A stretch of 64,000 nucleotides of DNA from Euleptes europaea (lineage: Eukaryota; Chordata; Lepidosauria; Squamata; Sphaerodactylidae), in the NCBI RefSeq assembly GCF_029931775.1, contig NC_079324.1:62565268-62629267 (forward strand), read 5' to 3'. Positions 21,549 to 34,100 of this stretch are shown one piece after another. The notes beneath the pieces were generated by a model. The model ran no database searches and had not been told where the DNA came from. It saw only the letters and a list, made by a program, of their open reading frames with translations. The stretch's first letter is position 1. The number at the start of each line of letters is the position of its first letter. The position numbers and the translations under genes are program-made.

Positions 21549-22240
21549 CCTCTTTCTGCCCCCCCTTACTCTGGTGCCCAGCGGGGGAGGGTCTTTGCTG
21601 GGGAGGATGCTTACTTTCGCTGCCCTCTCCTTAACGAGACAGCCCCCCCCCCGCCTTTCCCTTTCCTAAAGAATCCTGGACTAAGCAAGGGGACACCCTT
21701 GAGGTCATCTAGTCCAACCCTCAGTATTCCACTCCCTTGCACTACCGCCCCCTGCTGCAGGATGAAGAACGCCAGGCAACTCTCTCCAGCATTCACCAAG
21801 AATGCTGCAAAACAACCACAGATCAACAGCCTAATCCCTTCCATGTTTATGCAGGGTAAACCCCATTATGTTCAATCGGTAAATGTATGTGCGTGTGAAC
21901 CCTCAATGCAGCAGGTTCTAGCAGAACACAACGCATCCAGGTGACAATGTAGTAAACCAGCACCCAGTCAGGCAACTGTCCTGTAGTGCTAGACATTGGT
22001 TTGCAAAGGTTCAGCGGTGTGTTCTTGTGAAATGTTCACAGATGCCTGTGCTGTAGAAAACTTGGTAGGCAATGGGGTCCCCCAGTGTCTCTGCTGAGTT
22101 TCTTCTAGCATCTGAAAAAAGGGAGAGCTCACTTTGTTACCAGGAGGAAAGAAATGATGGCAGAATGCACTCCAAGTCACTTTATTGATGTTCAGCTAAC
22201 TGTAATTCCAGCGGGGCAGCCATTTCCCACTACTGTAGCA
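21549..22240. other. Intergenic sequence between TMEM116 and ERP29
   Basis: No repeat family or gene recognised. Confidence 0.45.
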
Positions 22241-22440
22241 AAGCAAAACAGCAGTTGGGTGGCGCTTTAAAGACTAACCTTTGTTCCAGCACCAGCTTTC
22301 CTGACTCAGAGCCTGCTTCTTCAGATGCAATAAAATCTGGTCACATCTGACAAAGCAAGCTCCGTCTCATAAAAGTGAATCCTGGTATGAATGCTGCTAG
22401 CCTTTAAGGTACCCCTGCGCTGCCGTTTGGTTCAGCTAAT
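22240..22440. repeat. Related two-ended repeat
   Basis: Left end GTGGCGCTTTAAAGACTAAC and right end TAGCCTTTAAGGTACCCCTG are inverted relatives of the 37.3-kb element. Confidence 0.6.
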
Positions 22441-22722
22441 GCACTCTGAATACAACTGCAGAGGTTGACCCACAATATATTCAAGGCTAACATGAAAATA
22501 AATGTTTTTAACCAAATACAAAGTTTCCTCTGGGTATGTTAGTTTGGCAGTGTTAAAGGAGGAAGGTAAAAAAACAGTGACCCTTTCCGTCGCTTACACA
22601 AAGGCAGCCCTGGGGAGTCCAGCAGATTCACGATTTAGTGTCCACAAAGAGTTCAGATGAGACATCATTCCATACTGCCTGAGCATTAACAAAGCAAGAT
22701 TGGACTCTAGTAGCCCCTTAAA

Positions 22723-22920
22723 AAGGTAAAGGTAGTCAGTCCCCTGTGCATTACTGACCCATGGGGTGATGTCACATCCCAGTGTTTACTAGGCAGACTA
22801 TGTTTATGGGGCGGTTTGCCATTGACTTCCCCAGCCATCTACACTTTACCCCCAGCAAGCTGGGTACTCATTTTACCAACCTTGGAAGGATGGAAGGCTG
22901 AGTCAACCTTAAGGCAGTTA
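22723..22920 (-). mobile_element. T3 SINE, 3' two-thirds
   Basis: AAAGGTAAAGGTAGTCAGTC to GGCTGAGTCAACCTTAAGG. The head is missing. Confidence 0.82.
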
Positions 22921-23084
22921 CCGCACTTGTATTCCCAGCGATGTGTTAAGAGTTTGAAAATGTTATAAAAAATACTGTTCGCACTTTGTTTGGCCCCTTT
23001 AGCTGTGAAGATGTCTTCCAACCATTTATAAGCCGTGATATCCAAAAACCCTTTTAAAGCGACGAGAGTATAAGTTTTTGAGAG

Positions 23085-23195
23085 CTCTGCTTTGACTCTC
23101 AAAAACTTATACCCTGAAAATTTGGTTGGTCTCTAAGGTGTGACTGGACTCTACTGTAGCTCTTCAACTGCAGACCAACAGATAAACTACCTTTG
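23085..23195 (-). repeat. Partial two-ended repeat
   Basis: AAACTTATACCCTGAAAATT then GGTGTGACTGGACTCTACTG, one end of the same family. Confidence 0.55.
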
Positions 23196-23689
23196 TTTGC
23201 AAAGACTCAGCTTCCTTCTTGTGGCACCTATGTAAAGGTATAGCATACCAAGCTCTAGCAAATTAGCGTTAAGCCTGATAGGTCTGTTATCATTAGCACC
23301 TTGGCCAGAAGTCTAGAGTGCAGGAGTCTGGGGCAGGGAAGGAAATAAAAGGCGGTATTTACCTGGTTGACTCAACAGAATCAAAAAGTAGTGAAATGTC
23401 CCTCTATAAAAAGTCACCTTGGCCTTGGTTCAAAGACGGGCTTGTTTTGAATTATACTATTTGGTGAATTCCAGTAACAACGGTCATGCAAAATACTCTT
23501 TTGCTAGGGAGGACCAACCAAAATATCACAAAATTGCAAGTTTTCAGGTTCATCACTCTTCATCAGGGGAGATGTACAAAGGCAAAAAATGGTGTGTGGG
23601 GGTGGGTGGGAGATGCTTTGGGGCATACTGAAGAAACCCCAAGCCTGCTGTTTCAGAGTACCGAATGCATCGCAGACTCAGCTGGATTA
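23196..23689. other. Intergenic sequence
   Basis: No gene recognised. About 500 bp of apparently unique sequence. Confidence 0.45.
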
Positions 23690-23848
23690 AAGTAAAGGTA
23701 AAGGTCTCCTGTGCAAGCACTGGGTCATTCCTGACCCATGGGGTGACGTCACATCCTGACGTTTTCTAGGCAGACTTTTTTGTTTGTGGGGTGGTTTGCC
23801 AGTGCCTTCCCCAGTCATCTTCCCTTTACCTCCAGCAAGCTGGATTAC
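23690..23848 (-). mobile_element. T3 SINE, 3' half
   Basis: AGTAAAGGTAAAGGTCTCCT to CCTTTACCTCCAGCAAGCTG. Confidence 0.82.
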
Positions 23849-24489
23849 ATGACGTTATATGCAAAACAAGTTGGAAAATCTTTCAAGGATACTGGGCATG
23901 AGAAGCGAAAAAGACGCCCCTCAAGAGTTTAAAAGCCAGCAGATAATCAGATGAGTGTCTTTCCTTAAGTTGGTTTATAAAGACGGAGAGGGAGGGAATT
24001 GCCAGCAGGCTCAGAAGAATGACAGGCGTCCACGCTTGGGAAACCAACCGTTGGGTGTCAAATTAAGAGGCATCCTCTAGAAATGAATGGACTGGCTACC
24101 ACCTCGCTCAGAAAATAAGACAGCAAACCCTGTGATTTAGGCTCCCTTTTTAGAGCCGGGGGACAATTTTATGCGGTTAAACAGACCTGCAGCTTGTTAT
24201 GCTAGGCGGGTGCTCAAAAGACGTTTTCTGCACGTCTTTGATCTAAGAAAGGCTTCTTTGTCCTACTCAGTATCATATACAAAGTGTGTGAACAGGGCTG
24301 TCACTGAGTGTGTGTGTGTGTGTGGGGGTAACTTTTTTTTTTTTTAAGCTTGGCATCTTTGGCCAGTTCTGTTTGCCTTGGCCCCATAGCCCCGTCCTCC
24401 TCCTCACCCAGGCGTGCTCCTTGCACGCCAACCCTTCCACCTTACCCCTCGCATCTCTGAATCCCTGCCCTCACCATTGTATTAATTGG
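23849..24489. other. Intergenic sequence
   Basis: Unrecognised apart from a short TG run near 24309-24325. Confidence 0.45.
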
Positions 24490-24630
24490 TGTTATTTTTT
24501 TTGGGGGGGGGAGTTGGTTTAATGGTTTTAAAATGTGATTTCATCATGTATGTTTAATTTGTGAGCCACCTTGGTGGCCCTTGTGAGGGCAGAAAGGCAG
24601 AATATTAATTTTGTAAAATAAGGAAAATGG
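24490..24630 (+). mobile_element. L2-type LINE 3' tail
   Basis: GGTTTTAAAATGTGATTTCATCATG, as two blocks, then GAGCCACCTTGGTGGCCC and GCAGAAAGGCAGAATATTAA match the 3' end of the L2 at 46.7-46.8 kb. Confidence 0.7.
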
Positions 24631-24734
24631 AGAAATAAACTAGGCCACTGCATCGTATCCCTCACCTCCTTTGAGTTAGCTAATCTTGCTTGCGTATGGA
24701 CCTGAGTCTTCAATATATATCTCTGAGTGTCACC

Positions 24735-24982
24735 CCACTCCTCCGTATGAGCGGCAGACTCTAATCTGGTGAACCGGGTTGGTTTCCCAGCTCTTCCACA
24801 TAAGGCCAGCTGGGTGACCTTGGGCCAGTCACAGTTCTCTTAGAACTCTCTCAGCCTTACCTACCACACAGGGTGTCTGTTGTGGGGAGGGGAAGGGAAA
24901 TTGATTGTAAGCCAGTTTGATTCTTCCTTAGGTGGTAGAGAACGTCGACATATAAAAAAAACCAACTCAGCAACTCTTCTTT
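24735..24982 (+). mobile_element. Sauria-type SINE, long form, 5'-truncated
   Basis: CACTCCTCCGTATGAGCGGC to AACCAACTCAGCAACTC. Confidence 0.83.
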
Positions 24983-25094
24983 AGAAAACAGATTGGGAGG
25001 TGTATGTCTTTGGCAAGAGCGAATCAGCACCCCTTCACATTAAGTGCTACATAGGGTTAGGGAACTATGCATTTGGGGAGTTCTACAAGCAGTT

Positions 25095-25275
25095 GTACCC
25101 ATAGAATAACACTCAACACAGTCAACAGACAAAAGTGCTTCTTCACATGATGCACAATTAACTTGTGGAACTCACTGTGACAGGATTTGGCTGCTAGCTT
25201 GGACAGCTTTAGAAGAGAGGAGCGGCCCTTCCATGACCACTAGCCACAATGGCTACATGAAACCTTTGTCTGGAG
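25095..25275 (+). mobile_element. Old CR1 fragment
   Basis: CTTCTTCACATGATGCACAA, GTGGAACTCACTG and ACAATGGCTACATG are in CR1 sense order. The copy is diverged. Confidence 0.65.
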
Positions 25276-25294
25276 ACAACATACTCCTGAATAC

Positions 25295-25495
25295 CAGTAT
25301 AGTGGTTCAGAGTATCAGACTAGGATTTGGCAGACCCAGGTTCAAATCCCCGCTCTACCATGGAAGCTGGGTGACCTTGGGCCAGCCACACGCTCTCAGC
25401 CTAAAGGATTGCTATGGGGACAGAATGGAGAACGTAAGTCACTTCAGGTCTCCACTGGGGAGAAAGGCAGGGTATAAATGAAGTAGATAAATAAA
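25295..25495 (+). mobile_element. Sauria-type SINE, short form
   Basis: CCAGTATAGTGGTTCAGAGT to AGGCAGGGTATAAATGAAG. Confidence 0.83.
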
Positions 25496-26719
25496 CAGAA
25501 GATGTACCTAGTTATGATTCCACAGCAATAAAGCTTGAAAGAGGAAAGATGCCCTCGAGCGGAGTATTTGGCTTCCTGAGAAACAGAGTTTTAACCTGGT
25601 ATGCTGAGAACTTATACAACGGCCCTGTGAGCTTACCTGGACTGAATTCCTTGCGTTCACAAGATGCCAGCTCTTGATCCGATCACCTCAATGTCAAAAT
25701 TTGTCTTGAGTTCTGTGCTGAACGTCTTTGTACCTGCAGAGCAGCTGCTTGTGCTTCAGGGCCCAAGTTACGTGTATAATAAGTAAATATGCTGCAGTTT
25801 GCAGCCATCTTTGCCAACCACACTTCACTACCTCAACATTCTCAAATACCAGAGAAGAGGCACACATTCCCCAGGGTCATGGGCAGGATATTTAAGTGAA
25901 CTACTTGCCGATGCACAGATGCACTTGCAGTTCATTTCCTCTCTGCACCTGTGCTGTCAGAAGCATCTTTTAAATGACCAATATGGGACAGATTGATTGC
26001 TTTTTTGTGCCTGTACAATGAATGGCATCTATCCTGAAGACATCATGAAAAATTACTAAAAGATTAGTTAGGTTCATGGGCTAACGCTGATGGCACTCAG
26101 AGACACCCAAGTAGTAAGCCTCAACAAAAATCTCAAACAGAATTTTTAAAAAAGAAAATATGACTTAAGAATCAGATATGGTGACAGTGTATCAGCAGCT
26201 GCAATAAAGAAGTTTACTCATTTGAGAAAAAGTCTAATTGTGCAAATGGACACATCCAGATTTTGTTTGGATGCATCTGCATGGCTGCTCGGTGAATGAT
26301 CAACTCCCTAATCATGACCTTTGAGTAGGACATGTGCCAGGCCAAAAACCATTCAAGTTGCTAGTTCTTATGATTTTGAAGACAGGCTTGAAAGTTTGTG
26401 GGCGGTGAAGGCTTAGCTCTCAGGGGACTGTGGACAGGGCACAAAACAGGATTTGTGGAGCTCGAAGAGGGTGCTTCAGTGCCAAGTCGCTCTCTGCCCC
26501 ATTCCTTTGCCTCACTCAGTGCTAGAGAGTTGCTGTTTTTATTTTACACAAAGACTGGCAATCCTGAAAGTACCAACCTGCGCACCAGGAATCAGTTCCC
26601 ACATTTAGAGAGCGAAACTTCGAACTGTAAACTTTGGATCTTTGCATTCAGTAGCGCAATGAAAGTTTGAGGACATTAATTTTCTTAACAATGCAGCCAC
26701 AGAGAACCCCAAGAATGTT
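25496..26719. other. Intergenic sequence downstream of ERP29
   Basis: About 1.2 kb with no recognised repeat or coding frame. It is repeat-poor for this window and could hold regulatory sequence or a longer ERP29 3' end. Confidence 0.45.
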
Positions 26720-27639
26720 GTTGGTTACAGATAACCTTTATTAGCAAATTAAGCGCTGTCATAACTTGTCCCCAAACCCATTTGCAAATACTGTTCAGTA
26801 AAAGTCACAACACCCCCGGCTCCCCACCATTCCAAATGCAGATGTCGCTCCACCCAAACCTGGGCTCCCCAAAACACACAAAATCAGCCCCGCTCGAACT
26901 GCCCCCCGGCCCCCTCCACCGGTTGAACCCCTCAGCTCACAGACCGCACAACTCTACGAGGGCGGTGATCTTGAACTCGCGTCTGTCAAGAGCCCCACGT
27001 GACATTCTGAGGATTGCCATCAGAACCGGCCACCGACCCAGGTGAATGCAACCCAGCCTCAGCCTCCCCCCTCCGGCTTCTGCTGCCTGCCTAGGACTGG
27101 AAAGTGAGGGGTGGGGGAGCTGCCAAGTAGGCCAGACATTGGTGCAGGCATAACTCTGTGGACTCAGCCAAGAAGAACAAGCTGCCCAATGTTCTTTGGG
27201 TGGCCATCTTGAAACCCGCCAAGCAAGAACAGGCTGTGTCAAGTCCTGAAGGCGGCCTTTGGGACTACCGGTTTTGTAAGGACAGCACCCATAAATACAA
27301 AATCTGCTGAAGGACGCCCCACCCCACCCCCCCAAGCAATCTTGCCTTTTTTAACAAAGGATTAACACTTTCCACCCACCCACAAAAAATGCCCTTGACT
27401 TTACTGGGAACGACTGTGGTCCCTGTACCGTGGGGACGGAGGGTGTTCAGACTTCTTGCAGCTCATGAGTCCCCAAAGAGGGATGCCTTCATCAACACAA
27501 AACAAAAGGATTAGGGCATCCCTCTAGGAGGACAAGTTCTGCAACCTCTTGAAAAGGCAGTGGGACTGTTTTGCTTATTTCAAGGAGCACCGGAAGGGAA
27601 CACAACCCGCTTTGACCTCGTCGCTTTCGTGTCGGCCTG
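26720..27639 (-). other. ERP29: ERP29 3' UTR (inferred)
   Basis: About 0.9 kb between the ERP29 stop codon and the canonical AATAAA at 26737-26742 is free of recognisable SINEs and LINEs, as expected for a terminal exon. The exact cleavage point (about 26720) is inferred. Confidence 0.7.
26737..26742 (-). terminator. ERP29: ERP29 polyadenylation signal AATAAA
   Basis: The plus strand reads TTTATT, so the minus strand has a canonical AATAAA about 900 bp after the ERP29 stop. It is the first good signal after the stop that I noticed. Confidence 0.65.
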
Positions 27640-28142
27640 TCAAAGCTCTTCTTTCTCATCCTTCTTCGTTTGGAAGGACGCAAGGATATTCAGGCGCCTC
27701 TGGAGGTCCTCTTTCTTCCCGTCGCTCATCTTGGTCTCCTCAGTTATCTTAGTGATCCGGGAAAGCTCGCTGGCAGCAAAGGCATCACCCTGGGAGAGGA
27801 TTTTGGTCATGATCTTGACGTACTGGTCAGCTGACTTCCGGTCGGGTTCCTGGGCGGCCGCCAGAAGCTTCTGGCCCTCCTCCAAGAGAGCCTTGCGCCC
27901 CGATTCTTGCGCAGTGCTCATGAACTTGCTCACCAAGGTGTCAAATTCCTTCAGGCATCCTGGCATGCCCATGTAGATACCTTTGCCCTTCAGCCAGCGT
28001 TGGAGGTCACGGGCTTTGACTTGGCCATCGTACCGCAGCGGGTTCTCCAAGTCCCCGTTTTGGAACAAGTAATATACGGGGTAGGCATCTTTATCCAGCT
28101 TGTATTTCTCTCCCAGTTCCATGTTCAGCTTGTCGCCGTAAT
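27640..28142 (-). CDS. ERP29: ERP29 coding exon 3 (C-terminal domain, KEEL)
   Basis: A 503-bp terminal exon (acceptor TTTCCAG) encoding [19 protein letters not shown] through the helical domain to KKDEKEEL and the stop. It contains MPGCL with the single conserved cysteine and the [10 protein letters not shown] segment. Confidence 0.97.
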
Positions 28143-31100
28143 CTGGAAAGTCAACCCAATCATAAAATATTAGAGGGGGTGGGAATTTGTGTCCGCAATT
28201 ACAAAAGTAGGTCTCTACGTTTTAACTCTCCAAGCTGCCTGAGTGACACCCAATTTAAAGGTGATACTGCTGAAGCCAAGTTTGCCTGGATGACGCATGT
28301 GAGCCTCGGGGTCCTGTGGAAAGAGTGTGCAGGTTGCTGCATGGTTTAAATGAGATCACATGAACACATGAAGCTGCCTTCTTCTGAATCAGACCCTTGG
28401 TCCATCAAAGTCAGTACTGTCTACTAAGACCGGCAGCGGCTCTCCAGGCTCTTAGGTCAGAGGTCTTTCACATCACCTACTTGCCTAGTCCCTTTAACTG
28501 GAGATGACGGGGATTGAACCTGGGACCTTTTGCCTACCAAGCAGATGCTCTACCACTGAGCCATAGCCCCTCTCCATGGCTCTCCAGGGTCTCAGGCAGA
28601 GGACTTTCACATCACCTACTTGCCTGGTCCCTTTAACTGGAGATGCTGGGGATTGAACCTGGGACCTTCTGCATGCCAAGCAGATGCTCTACCACTGAGC
28701 CACGACCCCTCCTGACCCTGTACAGCATTATGCAGGTAAACTTGCCAGCGTCACCCTTAAAGCTGGCCCAACAAACCCTGCCAGGCAACCAGGGAGGGAG
28801 ACAGAGGGCTGCCTCCCACTTAAAGAGAACTTAAAGTCCATTTTATTTGCATGAGTAACTGCCCTGGCTTAAATTTGCACGTGCAAGAAAGAACAGATAG
28901 TTTTGAAGAACTTGTTTTGGCTCAGGCTATTGGGATATTAACAGGGCTAATTACTTAGGAGCCCTGACCCAGATTAGCCCAGGCTAGCCCAATCCCATCA
29001 GATGTTGGAAGCTAAGCAGGGTCAGCCCTAGCTAGTATTTGGATGGGAGGTAGTGATGCGGAGGCAGGCAATGGCAAACCATGTCTCTTGCCAGGGGTTG
29101 GCTTAAGTTGGCTGTGACTTGACGGGGGGAAAAATTTTCCCCTAAGGAAGTGCAAACCTTACAGTCTGGTTGCAAGAACTGGAGGGGGCTGGACTGCGTT
29201 GGTAGTGGGCTCTGCACATGGGAGGCCTCTGAGCTGGAGGGGGCTGCATCTAACTTTTTCTCCATGTCCTGTCTGGTACTTGCACAGGGGGTGGGACAAA
29301 CCGAAAGAAGGAGAGCACCTCCTAAGCTGGCACCCAACCAACGAGGAGGAGAGACTTTTTAATCACTTGGAAGGTCTTTAATTAACTGACTATGAACACT
29401 GTGTGAGAGACCAGAGTGAGCCTTTGCAATATAATGCCAAAGGTGGGCCGGTTCTAGTTGCGGATTTGCTCAGGATATTTGCAGACCTGCTCCAAAGCTT
29501 GAGTGAACTGACTGGTGAGAATTGACGGGAGCAACTTTTACCTGTCCAGGTAAAGTCACCTATTGGTGTGGGCGGTTATGGTGTGGGCATTCCACAGACA
29601 AGGAGGAAAGACCATAAGAACATAACAAAGGCTATGCTGGATAAGACCAAGTACTATCAAGTCCAGCAGTCTGATCACATAGTGGCCAACCAGGTGCCTC
29701 TAGGTGGCCCACAAGCAAAACGACTGCAGCAGCATTCTCCTGCCTGTGTTCCACGGCACCTAATATAATTATATATAATTCTAATAAGAACATAAGAAAA
29801 GCCCTGCAGGATCAGACCCAGGTCCATCAAGTCCAGCAGTCTGTTCACACAGTGGCCAACCAGGTGCCTCTAGGAAGCCCACAAACAAGACGACTGCAGC
29901 AACATTATCTTGCCTGTGTTCCAAAGCACCTAATATAATATCTGGATTTCAGTAAGGCTTTTGACAAGGTTTCCCATGATGTTCTGTTGGGTAAACTAGA
30001 GGACTGTGGACTGGACCCTAGGATAGTTAGGTGGATAGAGAACTGGTTGCAGAACCTCACTCAAAGAGTAGTTGCCAATGGCGCTTCATCTGAATGGAGA
30101 GAGGTGTCCAGTGGGGTACCACAGGGTTCAATTCTGGGCCTAGTATTTTTCAATATTTTTATAAATGATCTCGATGAGGGTGTGGAGGGACTACTCTTAA
30201 AATTTGCAGATGACACTAAACTGGGAGGAGCAGCAGCGAACACACCAGTTGATAGAATTCAATGAGATCTGAACACACTGGAAAAGTGGGCGGATGTGGA
30301 CAGGATGCATTCAACAACGATAAGTGCCGAGTTCTACATTTGGGTAACAGAAATGAGGGACATGCATACTGGATAGAGGAGACACTTCTGGGCAACAGTG
30401 TATGTGACCAAGATCTTGGAGTATGGGTGGACCGTAAGTTAAATATGAGCAGCCAGTGTGATAGAGCGACAAAAAAAGGCTCATGCAACCTTGGGGTGCA
30501 TCAACAGAGTCATAACATCCAAATTGCAAGATGTGATAGTTCCGCTGTACACTGAATTGGTCAGGCCGCACCTGTTGTGTTGTGTGCAGTTCTGGAGGCC
30601 TCACTTCAAAACGGATGTGGACAGACTCGAGCGGATGCAGAGAGACGAGGATGATCAGGGGCCTGGAGACCAAACCCTATGAAGAAAGGCTGAAGGACTT
30701 GGGAATGTTTAGTCTGGAGAAGAGGAGGCTGAAGGGGAGACATGACGGCTCTCTTTAAGTCTTTGAAGCGCTGTCACTTAGAGGAGGGCAGGGAGCTGTT
30801 CCTGTTGGCAGCAGAGGATAGGACTCGCAATAATGGGTTTAAAATTAATTGCGGGCGGAAAGGTACTGGCTGGATATTAGGAAACATTTTTTTATGGTAA
30901 GAGTTGTTCAACAGTGGAATCAGCTACCTAGGGAGGTGGTGAGCTCCCCCTCACTGGCAGTCTTTAAGCAGAGGCTGGACAAGCACTTGTCAGGGATGCT
31001 GTAGGCTGATCCTGCATTAAGCAGGGGGTTGGACTAGATTGCCTGTAAGGCCACTTCCAACTCTATGATTCTAATAGGCATGCTTCCTCTGATCCTGGAG

Positions 31101-34100
31101 AGAATAGGAATGCATCATGACTAGTATCTATTTTGACTAGTAGCCATGAATAGCCCTCTCCTCCATGAACATGTCCACTCCCCTCTTAAAGCCTTCCAAG
31201 TTGGCGGCCACCACCACATCCTGGGGCAGGGAGTTCCACAATTTAACTATGCCTACCAGAGAGGCCTGCTAGTGACTACAGGTCAGATCATGTGAGAAGG
31301 TGCAGGAGGTGTTGACAGGTGAACAGCAGCTGCGGGGCTGCCTACGCACCATTGGCAGGTTGTCTGTCTGTCCTTCCTTTGGGTTCAGCAGGGTCTGAGG
31401 CCAGGAAAACAGCACAGGGGAGGGGAGGGAGGGTGTAAAAAGGACCCACATAATTTTATTCATGTATTTACAGCGCACCTGCCTCACTGAGACACACAGA
31501 TCCAAACGAAGGTTGCTCATGGCTGCAACCAAGTTTAAATGCTTCATCTCCTTTGGAACCATGAACACTACGTTTTATTAAATTAAAAAACATTTACACT
31601 TTTTTCCACCCCACTTCCCCCATCTGTATTGAGGGTTTGGAGAAAATACAAATATCATAGATTTCATTAGTTGATTAAAAAGCGGATGGTTAACCAACTA
31701 AAAAAAAATAGAAACGGGGCTCTAGACCAGGGGTGGGGAACGTCAGGCCCGGGGGCTGTTTAAGGCCCACAAAATCATTTGGTCTGGCCCTTTGTGGGTC
31801 CTGGCAGATCTCTAGCTCAGAAGGATGTAAGACTGGTGATCTGTCCCCTCCCACGGACAGGATTAGCCTCTATTCAAAGCAGATGTGAGTTTGTTTTGCA
31901 GAGAAAAGGAACCTTTTTCCCCCTTGCAGAAGAGTAATTAGCTATGGAGCTGCTAGGACCGCCCAAGAAACTGTGTTAACCCTTTCCCACCTGGGCCGTG
32001 GAGAAACGCATTCCCTCTGTACTACAAGAGGGCTGGGGGCAGAAGTGGCGACAATGGGTTAAAGGAGGCAGGACCAGAATGCGCACGTGGGGGGGGGGAG
32101 GGGGCAAGTTCTTAGCCAGTGTATCGTAATTTCATCCCTGCAGGCGGAGGTAGCAGGAGCCAGCTGTAGAATCTGGCCCTGACCATAGGGAGCAGGAGCA
32201 ACTCCGGTGTGTGGCTGGACGGCTGCGCCTGGCTGGTGCAACAGACCATCCTGTGCCACCAGGTGGGCGAGTGCGCCACCAGTTGGATGCCTGCCTGCTT
32301 GCCCGCGCGAGGGGGGTCATCTGGGGCAACTGCCTGCTTGGGGCTTGGTCGGTTAATTTTTAAGTTGATAATTTTGTATGGCCCGCGAATGATGTTATAA
32401 ATATCCAAATGTCCCTTGGCGGAAAAAAGGTTCCCCACCTAGATGTTCCATGTAACGTCCTCTAGACGTTCCATGTAAACGCCAGAACTGGCATCCAGAA
32501 TGTAATTCAGCATCCTGGCCTCTGTGACAGCAGTCAGACTTAACAACATGAGTGGAACATGGTGAAATCTCCAGGCCAGGCCTGCAAACAGCAGCTGCCA
32601 CAATACTGTCTTGTGTTTCCTGTCCAAATAGGGGTTCTTCTGCAGCCACCAGTATAGAAATCTGCTAGAACATCATCTCACCTGAGATTCCCACCTCCGC
32701 CACCAACAGGTCCTCACTGGTCCTTGAGCTTTCAGCCACTTTCTTGAACTCATCTTGCTGTTCTCCATAAGGGTACTGGGTGTCAAATTTCACCAGGACA
32801 AACTTATGCTTCGGGATCACCTTTTAAAAAAAATGGCAGAAGGATAAGCTTAAATGGACCACCTTTAGTCCATGGTGCCCCAAGTCATGTGCAGAGAACC
32901 ACTTCCACTTTGCTGCTGTAGTCTCCCACATCGCAGATTTTAGCCTGGAAGCTCCTTGGGGCAGGGATCTGTCATCTTGGACCAAGTTAAACACTGGGCA
33001 CACTGATAGCCATACATACCTGATAAACATTAGGAAAACCAGAAGAGAGAGTCCCAGGGCACAGCTAGAAGGCTCAGGATGTAACCATTTTGCTGAAACT
33101 CTGCAGGGTTGGATCTGGTTACTGCCTGGATGGGCACCTGCCCCTTAGGCTTCCTTTGAGGTCAGGGAAGGAAGGAAGGAAGGAGGGAAGGAAGGAAGGA
33201 AGAAGCTGAATTGCTCAGCCTTAATTAAGGGAAAGGAACTTTGCACGTGTTTAAAGGCACCCAACTCTTCCTTCACCCATTTCAAAGCTGAGCTCAGCAG
33301 CGACTCCTGCTAAGTTCCCAGGCACTCCCAGGAGCGGTGGAGAACCGGGTTTGATTCCCCACTCCTCCACATGAGCGGCCGAGGCTAATCTGGTGAACTG
33401 GATTTGTTTCCCCACTCCTCCAAATGAAGCCAGCTGGGTGACCTGGGGCTAGTCACAGCTCTCTTAGAGCTCTCTCAGCCTCACCTACCTCACAGGGTGT
33501 CTGCTGTGGGGAGGGGGAGGGGATTGTAAGCCGGTTTGATTCTTCCTTAAGTGGTAGAGAAAGTCGGCATATAAAAACCAATTCTTCTTCTAAGTGGATC
33601 TGTTTGTAGCCAAGACAAGAATGGAATGAGGGATCTCCTGAATCACAGCTCCTTCTTTGAGCCCCCACGGCTCCATGCCTGGGCAATCAACCAACAGCAG
33701 GCCCATTTGCTAAGGTAAGCTTGGCACAGCTCACTTTATAATAACAAAATATAGAGCGACATCAACATATTTGGTGCTTGACAAAGCGATACAGCGAAAC
33801 ACAAGAGGCAAGAGCTCTGCCCCCAGGAGCTTACAGTAGACACAGCCTTGACAACATATGCCCAGTCAATGTTGGCTTGCAAATCTCCAAGGAGATTCGG
33901 TGGCTGCCCAGAGGCAAACTCACTGCAGAGTTTCCTGCAATATCTTTCCTGCCATTTATTTGCAAGATGATCAATCCATTTATTGCCAATGTGTTATTTA
34001 TCTCGTTTGTGTAATGTGCCCAGTCTCCCTTCAGACCGCTCAAGGCTGTGTCTGGTTCCAAAACAATACAAACATTATAATACCTGTCGAAGGCTTTCAC

